A stretch of 64,000 nucleotides of DNA, from contig CBDFFU010000003.1 in assembly GCA_965246875.1 (NCBI GenBank), forward strand, positions 248,001 to 312,000. The letters run 5' to 3'. This stretch comes from DASWYT01 sp965246875. GTDB taxonomy: Bacteria; Pseudomonadota; Alphaproteobacteria; Micavibrionales; SZUA-601. The notes under the pieces were generated by a model that saw only the letters and a program-made list of their open reading frames with translations, had not been told where the DNA came from and did not search any database. Positions 57,655 to 64,000 of the stretch are shown piece by piece. Made by a program: the position numbers and the translations under genes. Each line of letters begins with the position of its first letter. Position 1 is the stretch's first letter.

Positions 57655-58812
57655 TTAGCGCAACAGCCGAAAATCCTCGTTTCCCTTAAACGCGTTCAGG
57701 ATGGCGACATACAAATCGATCGTTGACGCGATATCGTCCTTATGCACCGTTTCAACGGTCGTATGCATATATTTCAACGCAATCGACAGCAAAGCCGAGG
57801 CGACGCCAGAACCCGAATACGCAAAACTGTCCGTATCCGTTCCCGTCGAATAGCCATGGCCCGTTTGCCGCTGGAACGGAATTTTCTTGGCTGTTGCCAC
57901 GTCAATAATATGTTTGTGCAGTTTTTTCTGGATCGCCGGCGCGATGGTCACAACCGGCCCTTTGCCACAGGCCAGATCACCCTGCTCCTTTTTGTTATAG
58001 AATGGCGACTGTGTATCATGCGTCACATCCATGCAAATCGCAGCATTCGGATTAAGACGGCGCGAGATCATCTCCGCTCCGCGCAGGCCGATTTCCTCTT
58101 GCACCGAATTCACAATGTAAACGGTGAATGGTAATTTGACTTTTTGCGCTTTCAGCATCCGCGCGACTTCGGCAATGACGAACCCGCCCAGCCGGTTGTC
58201 CAGCGCGCGCCCGACATAGAACCGGTTATTCAGCATGGTTAAACCATCGGCAAACGTGATGACGGTGCCGATCTGGACACCCATTTTTTCCGCTTCGGCG
58301 CGGTCTTTGGCACCGATATCGACACACAGGTTTTTGACTGATGGCTGCTCTTCACGCGCACGATCCCGCACATGGATGGCCGGCCAGCCGAAAATGCCCG
58401 GCAGCAAGCCCTTTTCGCCATGCACGACCACCCGCATGGATGGCGCAATTTGATGATCAGACCCACCCAAACGCGCCAAATACAAATAACCGTCTGTGCT
58501 GATAAAATTCACCGTCCATGCAATTTCATCGGCATGCGCCTCAATCGCCACAGAAAATGTCTTGCCCGGATTGATCACACCGACCGCAGTGCCGTAGACA
58601 TCGGTAATGGTATCGTCGATATAGGGCTGCAAATAATCCAGCCAGATTTGCTGGCCGCTGGTTTCATAGCCGACCGGCGCATTGGCGTTCAAATAATCAT
58701 ACAAAAAAGCCTCGGCCTTTTTATCCATTTTATAGGTCGCGTTATATTTCTTTTCTTTATCAGCTTTTTTAACGGCAGTGTTTTTGCCTTTGGCAATTAT
58801 TTTCGTGGCCAT
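57655..58812 (-). CDS. M42-family metallo-aminopeptidase
   Basis: 385 aa. The di-zinc site is visible: SVAIEAHADEIAWTV (His), YVGRALDNRLGG (bridging Asp), VNSVQEEIGLRGA (catalytic Glu and ligand Glu) and CMDVTHDT. A PDZ-like insertion is absent. It is related to glutamyl aminopeptidase/TET cellulase-like enzymes and removes N-terminal residues from peptides in the cytoplasm. The basic Lys-rich N-terminus (KIIAKGKNTAVKKADKEKKY) is unusual. ATG at 58812 is supported by AGGAG 8-12 bases upstream. Confidence 0.9.
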   Translation of the reverse strand: MATKIIAKGKNTAVKKADKEKKYNATYKMDKKAEAFLYDYLNANAPVGYETSGQQIWLDYLQPYIDDTITDVYGTAVGVINPGKTFSVAIEAHADEIAWTVNFISTDGYLYLARLGGSDHQIAPSMRVVVHGEKGLLPGIFGWPAIHVRDRAREEQPSVKNLCVDIGAKDRAEAEKMGVQIGTVITFADGLTMLNNRFYVGRALDNRLGGFVIAEVARMLKAQKVKLPFTVYIVNSVQEEIGLRGAEMISRRLNPNAAICMDVTHDTQSPFYNKKEQGDLACGKGPVVTIAPAIQKKLHKHIIDVATAKKIPFQRQTGHGYSTGTDTDSFAYSGSGVASALLSIALKYMHTTVETVHKDDIASTIDLYVAILNAFKGNEDFRLLR

Positions 58813-58971
58813 AACGCACTCCTGATCGGCAATTTGATACTTCATCCACAATGTGGGCCGAAAAGCTTAAAAGAAAATGACTTATGCATCGATACTCCCT
58901 GATTATCTGTTGCTTTAGAGGACAATAATCCTATATACTGCTTCATTCTTTAAAGGGCAGGAGCAGGTTTA

Positions 58972-61851
58972 ATGGATCCATTTATCCGGGTACGCGGCGC
59001 ACGCGCGCACAATCTCAAAAACGTCAATGTGGATCTGCCCCGCAACAAGCTCGTTGTCCTCACCGGCTTGTCCGGTTCTGGCAAATCCTCCCTCGCGTTT
59101 GATACAATTTATGCCGAAGGCCAGCGCCGTTACGTCGAATCCCTCTCGGCTTACGCGCGCCAGTTTCTTGATATGATGCAAAAGCCCGATGTCGACAGCA
59201 TCGAAGGCCTTAGCCCCGCGATTTCCATCGAACAAAAAACCACCTCGAAAAACCCGCGTTCGACGGTTGGCACCGTCACCGAAATTTATGATTACATGCG
59301 TCTGCTCTGGGCGCGTGTTGGTATTCCCTATTCACCGACCACCGGCTTGCCGATCCAGGCACAAACCGTCAGCCAAATGGTCGATCGTTTGCTGGAGCTG
59401 CCAGCCGACACGAAAATCATGCTGCTGGCCCCCGTTGTGCGTGGCCGCAAGGGCGAATATAAAAAAGATTTTCTGGAATGGCGCAAAAAGGGTTTTCAAC
59501 GCGTGCGCGTCAACGGCGAGTTTCATGACATTGAATCCCCGCCAACGTTGGATAAACAGCACAAGCATGATATCGATGTCGTCATTGATCGCGTCAAAAT
59601 TCGCCCTGACATTGCGGCCCGTTTAGCGGAATCGCTTGAAACAGCGTTGGCATTGGCTGAAGGGCTGGTCTATGCCGAAGAAACCGATAACAAAAACCAC
59701 CGCTACATGTTCAGCGAAAAATTTGCGTGTCCGGTGTCCGGTTTTTCGATTGATGAAATCGAGCCACGCCTGTTTTCATTCAACTCGCCCTATGGCGCTT
59801 GCCCCACCTGTGACGGTCTGGGTGTACTGGAAACATTTGACGAGGATCTCGTCATTCCGGATCACACAAAATCCTTGCGCCAGGGTGCCATTGCGGCCTG
59901 GTCGGAAGGCAACGATACGTTTTACTCGCAAGCGATTGATTCTATTGCGCGCCGTTTCAGTATCAGCACGACCACACCATGGCAGGATCTCGATAAAGCT
60001 GTCCAACACGCCATCATTCATGGCACGGATGCCAAAAAGCCAACACCGGGCAGCCGCACGCCGCAGCCGTTCGAAGGTGTCTTGCCCAACCTGATGCGCC
60101 GTTACACCGATACGCAATCGCCGCGCATGCGCGATATTTTGTCGAAATATATCTGTGATCAGGATTGTGACGATTGTCATGGCTTCCGCTTAAAACCGGA
60201 AACGCTGGCCGTTAAAATCAATCACAAGCACATTGGTGAAGCGACCGCCATGTCGATTACCGAGGCTTTGGACTGGTTTTCCAAACTGCCAAAAGCGCTC
60301 TCTAAAAAAGAAAACGAAATCGCCGCGAAAATCCTGAAAGAATGTTCCGAACGTTTGCAATTCCTCAACGCTGTTGGCCTGTCCTATCTCTCCCTCAGCC
60401 GCAAGTCCGGCACGTTGTCAGGTGGGGAGTCGCAACGCATTCGCCTTGCGTCCCAAATTGGGTCGGGCTTGACCGGCGTATTGTATGTGCTGGATGAACC
60501 GTCAATCGGTTTGCATCAACGGGATAATGACCGGTTGCTCGTCACGCTGAAACGGTTGCGCGATCTGGGCAATACGGTCATCGTCGTCGAACACGATGAA
60601 GACGCGATCCGCACCGCCGATTACCTGGTCGATATGGGTCCGGGTGCAGGTGTGAATGGCGGGACAGTCGTCGCCGCAGGAACACCGGATGAAGTCTTTG
60701 CGAACAAGAAGAGTTTGACGGCCGATTACATGACGGGCCGCAAATTCATTCCGGTGCCGGCCAAGCGTCGTCCGGGCCTGCCGCTAGCGACTGGCAAGGG
60801 TGTCAAGAAACTGGAACTCAAAGGGGCCACCGGCAACAATTTGCAAAACGTCGATGCCGATTTCCCGCTGGGAACATTGACCTGCGTGACCGGCGTATCC
60901 GGGTCCGGCAAATCGACGCTGACAATTGACACGCTATATGAAGCCATGAACCAGCGCCTGATGGGGTCACGCTCACACCCAGCGCCGTTCAAAACGTTGC
61001 GCGGCCTGGAACATGTCGACAAAATTATCGAGATCGACCAATCCCCCATTGGCCGGACACCGCGTTCCAACCCCGCCACTTATACCGGCGCGTTTACCTT
61101 TATCCGGGATTGGTACACCGGCTTGCCGGAATCGAAAGCGCGCGGTTATCTGCCGGGCCGTTTTTCGTTTAACGTCAAAGGCGGACGCTGCGAAGCCTGT
61201 CAGGGCGACGGCGTCATCAAAATCGAAATGCATTTTTTGCCAGACGTTTATGTGACCTGTGATGTCTGCCGTGGTAAACGTTACAACCGTGAAACACTCG
61301 ACATTCATTATCGCGACAAATCCATCGCCGATGTCTTGGATATGACCGTTGATGAAGGGGCTGCCTTTTTCAAAGCTGTTCCCGGCATTCGCGACAAAAT
61401 GGAAACGCTACAAAAAGTTGGTCTTGGTTACATCAAGATCGGCCAGCAGGCGACGACCCTTTCGGGCGGTGAAGCGCAGCGCGTGAAACTGTCGAAAGAA
61501 TTGTCGAAACGCGCGACTGGTCGGACCGTCTATATTCTCGATGAACCAACCACCGGTCTGCATTTCGAAGACGTGCGCAAATTGCTGGAAGTTCTTCACA
61601 CGCTGGTCGATCAGGGCAACACGGTGATTGTCATCGAGCACAATCTCGAAGTCGTCAAAACCGCTGACTGGGTCGTCGACGTCGGCCCCGAAGGCGGCGA
61701 CGGTGGCGGCAAAATCATGGCCATGGGAACCCCCGAAGTCGTCGCCGCCGCAAAGGGCAGCTACACCGGGCAATACCTCAAAACATTATTGCAGACAGCG
61801 AAGAAAGTGGAAACACTGGCGGTCGCACCGAAGAAGCGGAAGAGCGCTTAA
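58972..61851 (+). CDS. uvrA: Excinuclease ABC subunit A
   Basis: 959 aa, the typical UvrA length. Two ABC ATPase halves have Walker A GLSGSGKSSLAF near 31-42 and GVSGSGKSTL near 643, and signature motifs LSGGESQRIRLA and LSGGEAQRVKLS. Zinc modules include CPVSGF...CPTCDGLG and CEACQGDG...CDVCRGKRY. It scans DNA for damage and loads UvrB in nucleotide excision repair. The start follows GCAGGAGCAGG. A terminator follows at 61870. Confidence 0.99.
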   Translation: MDPFIRVRGARAHNLKNVNVDLPRNKLVVLTGLSGSGKSSLAFDTIYAEGQRRYVESLSAYARQFLDMMQKPDVDSIEGLSPAISIEQKTTSKNPRSTVGTVTEIYDYMRLLWARVGIPYSPTTGLPIQAQTVSQMVDRLLELPADTKIMLLAPVVRGRKGEYKKDFLEWRKKGFQRVRVNGEFHDIESPPTLDKQHKHDIDVVIDRVKIRPDIAARLAESLETALALAEGLVYAEETDNKNHRYMFSEKFACPVSGFSIDEIEPRLFSFNSPYGACPTCDGLGVLETFDEDLVIPDHTKSLRQGAIAAWSEGNDTFYSQAIDSIARRFSISTTTPWQDLDKAVQHAIIHGTDAKKPTPGSRTPQPFEGVLPNLMRRYTDTQSPRMRDILSKYICDQDCDDCHGFRLKPETLAVKINHKHIGEATAMSITEALDWFSKLPKALSKKENEIAAKILKECSERLQFLNAVGLSYLSLSRKSGTLSGGESQRIRLASQIGSGLTGVLYVLDEPSIGLHQRDNDRLLVTLKRLRDLGNTVIVVEHDEDAIRTADYLVDMGPGAGVNGGTVVAAGTPDEVFANKKSLTADYMTGRKFIPVPAKRRPGLPLATGKGVKKLELKGATGNNLQNVDADFPLGTLTCVTGVSGSGKSTLTIDTLYEAMNQRLMGSRSHPAPFKTLRGLEHVDKIIEIDQSPIGRTPRSNPATYTGAFTFIRDWYTGLPESKARGYLPGRFSFNVKGGRCEACQGDGVIKIEMHFLPDVYVTCDVCRGKRYNRETLDIHYRDKSIADVLDMTVDEGAAFFKAVPGIRDKMETLQKVGLGYIKIGQQATTLSGGEAQRVKLSKELSKRATGRTVYILDEPTTGLHFEDVRKLLEVLHTLVDQGNTVIVIEHNLEVVKTADWVVDVGPEGGDGGGKIMAMGTPEVVAAAKGSYTGQYLKTLLQTAKKVETLAVAPKKRKSA

Positions 61852-61869
61852 TCTCAAAAAATTATATTT

Positions 61870-61898
61870 AAAGGGCGCTTATAGAGCGCCCTTTTTTA
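61870..61898 (+). terminator. Terminator after uvrA
   Basis: AAAGGGCGCT and AGCGCCCTTT pair around TATAG, followed by a T run. Confidence 0.9.
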
Positions 61899-61907
61899 TT
61901 AAAAATT

Positions 61908-62252
61908 CTATAGACACTTCACATCCGCTTCGATCGTACTCACAACGCCTTCTATCGGTATCAGAATAAATATACCAGTGACTGTAAAATCAGATTTGCC
62001 ATTCTTATTTAATAATTCATATTTCTGGCCGGAACATAGTTCCTCTGCTCTTTTGTTTAAATAGTCTTCCGGCGAATAATAAGCTCGTACCGCTTTAATG
62101 TGATAGACTTTATCTGCAATAAGATTATCCTCATAACCAGTTCGCGACCCAAGGAAACCATGTTCCATTCTACCATATTCATCTGAATAAAAACTACAGG
62201 CACACAAAAGCATCGTCGCCGCAACAATGATGAGCAATTTACTATTATTCAT
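61908..62252 (-). CDS. Small lipoprotein
   Basis: 114 aa with a lipoprotein signal (LIIVAATMLLCACSF; lipobox Cys at about 17-19). The mature part is YYSPEDYLNKRAEELCSGQK and then beta-type VTGIFILIPIEGVVSTIEAD. No family recognised. It is 10 bases after dgkA on the same strand, so they probably share a transcript. Confidence 0.65.
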   Translation of the reverse strand: MNNSKLLIIVAATMLLCACSFYSDEYGRMEHGFLGSRTGYEDNLIADKVYHIKAVRAYYSPEDYLNKRAEELCSGQKYELLNKNGKSDFTVTGIFILIPIEGVVSTIEADVKCL

Positions 62253-62262
62253 TTCTTCCCCT

Positions 62263-62625
62263 TCAATTCGAAAATAAAATTATCCCCCACGTCACCCCCA
62301 CAATTAGCAGCGCCATCAACACGGCAGCCGATCCTGTATCTTTTGCCACCTTCGACATGTCATGCAACTCATTCGAAATACGTGCCACGAGTGCCTCGAC
62401 CGCCGTGTTTAACAACTCTGCCATCCAAACCAACAGAACCGACCCGATCAGCAGGATTTTTTCAACGGGTGAATGCACCGACAACGCGGCATACATGATC
62501 ATGGGAACGCCCAGGATCACTTCCTGTTGAAACGCCCGCTCATGCTTCAAGGCAAAGCGAATGCCAGCACAGGAATAACCAAAGGCCGCAAAAATTTTCA
62601 GCCAGTTTTTCAAAAATCTTGTCAT
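62263..62625 (-). CDS. dgkA: Diacylglycerol kinase
   Basis: 120 aa with three membrane helices, the DgkA layout. The active-site segment AELLNTAVEALVARISNELH and KVAKDTGSAAVLMALLI are diagnostic, with Glu in AELLNTAVE and Asn as catalytic/metal residues. It phosphorylates diacylglycerol at the inner membrane to recycle it into phospholipid. It follows the cysteine desulfurase by 16 bases on the same strand. Confidence 0.93.
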   Translation of the reverse strand: MTRFLKNWLKIFAAFGYSCAGIRFALKHERAFQQEVILGVPMIMYAALSVHSPVEKILLIGSVLLVWMAELLNTAVEALVARISNELHDMSKVAKDTGSAAVLMALLIVGVTWGIILFSN

Positions 62626-62641
62626 GATTTGTCTTTCACTG

Positions 62642-63751
62642 TCATATTTTTAAACGCGCCGCCAGCGCGCACCACGCCTCGGTGAATTTCACAATCTCAT
62701 CTTCCGTCGTGGCCCAGCCGCTGGAAATGCGGATGGCGCAATTTGCCGATACATCCAATACACCCATCGCCTGCAAGACATGCGATGGCTTGATCGAGCC
62801 GCTGGAACAGGCCGACCCACTGGACACCGCAAAGCCGGCCAGATCGAACGCCATCAATTGCTTGTCTGCTGTGACACCGGGCAGTGCGATTTGTGTGACA
62901 TTGCCAATCCGTGTTGCGTCTGCACCAAAGACGACCGCGTGCGGTTGTGCAGCGATTATGGTGCGCTCCATTGTATCATGCCACGCGCGCAATTGTGCGA
63001 CATTCGTCATTTCTATAGTCGACGACGATGCAGCCCCAAACCCCGCGATGCCCACCAGATTTTCCGTGCCCGCGCGGCGTCTGCGCTCCTGTCCGCCACC
63101 ATGCGTCAGTTTTAAAATCGCATGATCATGATTATACACCAGCGCACCAACACCCGCCGGGCCACCGCATTTATGGGCGGACAAGCTCAAAAAATCGATA
63201 CCCAAATCCGGCCAGTGCAAGGGCATTTTCCCCAACGCCTGCACGCCGTCACTATGCACCAGGGCGTTGTAACGCCGCGCCAAGGCGACAATCTCCGCCA
63301 TCGGCTGTACCACACCGGTTTCATTATTCACCAGCATCACCGATACCAGGGTCGGCGCATCACTTGCAGCCAGCAATGTTTCCAATCCCATGAGATCGAC
63401 TACACCGGAAGCCTCTACCGGAATGATCCCAATATCACGCTGTCCGCGCAACCGCTCCGCCACATCACTCACAGCCGGATGTTCAATGGCAGACACCAGA
63501 ATGCGCGTGACAGGAGTATGCAACAGCACACTGTTATTCGCTTCGGTCGCGCCACTGGTGAAAGTGATAAAGGTGGGGTCACAGTGCAGCAGATCGGCCA
63601 GTTGCTGCCGTGCCGTTTCGATGATGCGCCGTGCCTGGCGTCCGGCTCCATGAATGGAGGACGGATTGCCGACACTGTCCATCGCGATCAGCATCGTTTG
63701 CTTGACAACAGGTGTCAGCGGGGCCGTGGCGTTGTAATCGAGGTAAATCAT
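62642..63751 (-). CDS. Cysteine desulfurase (IscS/NifS family)
   Basis: 369 aa. The PLP-lysine is Lys194 in SLSAHKCGGPAG, and the catalytic Cys is Cys315 in SGSACSSGSIKPSHVL. HPAVSDVAE near 91 and SDGVQALG near 167 are also conserved. It removes sulfur from cysteine for Fe-S cluster or tRNA thiolation. The start at 63751 fits the family N-terminus (MIYLDYNATAPL); a TATAAT lies directly before it, so the transcript may be leaderless. Not clear whether it serves IscU-, SUF- or tRNA-based pathways. Group with dgkA and the lipoprotein gene as one transcript. Confidence 0.92.
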   Translation of the reverse strand: MIYLDYNATAPLTPVVKQTMLIAMDSVGNPSSIHGAGRQARRIIETARQQLADLLHCDPTFITFTSGATEANNSVLLHTPVTRILVSAIEHPAVSDVAERLRGQRDIGIIPVEASGVVDLMGLETLLAASDAPTLVSVMLVNNETGVVQPMAEIVALARRYNALVHSDGVQALGKMPLHWPDLGIDFLSLSAHKCGGPAGVGALVYNHDHAILKLTHGGGQERRRRAGTENLVGIAGFGAASSSTIEMTNVAQLRAWHDTMERTIIAAQPHAVVFGADATRIGNVTQIALPGVTADKQLMAFDLAGFAVSSGSACSSGSIKPSHVLQAMGVLDVSANCAIRISSGWATTEDEIVKFTEAWCALAARLKI

Positions 63752-63866
63752 GCAGCCATTATAACGCCAAACACACAAAAAAGAACTTGGCTTGGCGCAT
63801 GTCACACGTTATGGTGAATGCAAATTTACACCATCATATCCGCTATTAGACCTAAAGGGTGCCGCC

Positions 63867-64000
63867 ATGTTGTTCCGTCGTCAAAATGATCAAACCATGC
63901 CTGTCAACACGACCCAGCCGATCAAGCCGCTGACCGCCAAGCCCCCACAACAAGCGGTTCGCACCCCTGTGACGGACAATACCGTTCGTCCGGTGCCGCT
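63867..64000 (+). CDS. Start of a gene cut by the window end
   Basis: An ATG at 63867 after AAAGGGTGCCGCC opens a frame that stays open to the edge: MLFRRQNDQTMPVNTTQPIK then PLTAKPPQQAVRTPVTDNTV. The Pro/Thr/Gln-rich start is disordered, as in bactofilins, but 44 residues are not enough to identify it. Confidence 0.5.
   Translation, partial: MLFRRQNDQTMPVNTTQPIKPLTAKPPQQAVRTPVTDNTVRPVP

Overview
The window reads as chromosomal DNA of an alphaproteobacterium. The evidence is an Hsp20 gene paired with DUF1150, a malic enzyme fused to a phosphotransacetylase domain, ribosomal protein S20, UvrA, a two-pass type cysteine desulfurase locus, a short flagellin with a sigma-54 promoter, and two Dot/Icm (type IVB secretion) coupling genes. 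A Micavibrio-like or other host-associated or predatory lineage would fit, but the species cannot be fixed from this sequence.

Layout. 0-3 kb: a single-domain histidine phosphotransfer protein, an NtrC/LuxO-type sigma-54 activator, and a divergent flagellin with a near-consensus -24/-12 promoter. 3.2-5.3 kb: a decayed mobile element with an AlpA-like HTH gene, a truncated serine recombinase, DUF2924 and a cluster of GGAACAC motifs. 5.7-38.3 kb: a long accessory region. Its right edge is an intact DUF2924/serine recombinase pair next to tRNA-Ser(GGA). Copies of AATTCCCTGTTA lie just inside both edges. From left to right it holds a fasciclin-domain protein, an ATP-grasp/MprF-like pair and two hybrid histidine kinases, one with an ethylene-receptor-like membrane domain. 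An AT-rich stretch (13-27 kb) follows, with hypothetical membrane proteins, SUKH and TPR immunity-like genes, IS and umuD remnants, an azoreductase, an ArsR-SRPBCC fusion and a SRAP (HMCES/YedK) gene. Next come a copper-handling cluster (28.7-32.1 kb: Csp-like protein, HMA protein, CsoR repressor, MauE/DoxX-like, DUF305, DUF3147) and a nested zone with three direct copies of the 3-prime end of a tyrosine integrase gene.

38.5-64 kb looks like host backbone, mostly richer in GC. It carries three small secreted proteins, a frameshifted subtilase autotransporter, dotM-x-dotL, malic enzyme, several unrecognised genes, a metallo-hydrolase, hsp20/DUF1150, two unannotated ~50-residue peptides with their own terminators, rpsT, a sensor kinase, an M42 aminopeptidase, uvrA, dgkA and a cysteine desulfurase. 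The last gene is cut by the window end.

How parts may work together (inference). The hybrid kinases lack their own Hpt domain, so the orphan Hpt protein could relay phosphate to the sigma-54 activator and thence to the flagellin promoter. The copper cluster has two palindromes at its promoter and a CsoR gene inside it, so it is probably self-regulated. The mobile zones show repeated integration and decay, with at least eight broken genes visible.
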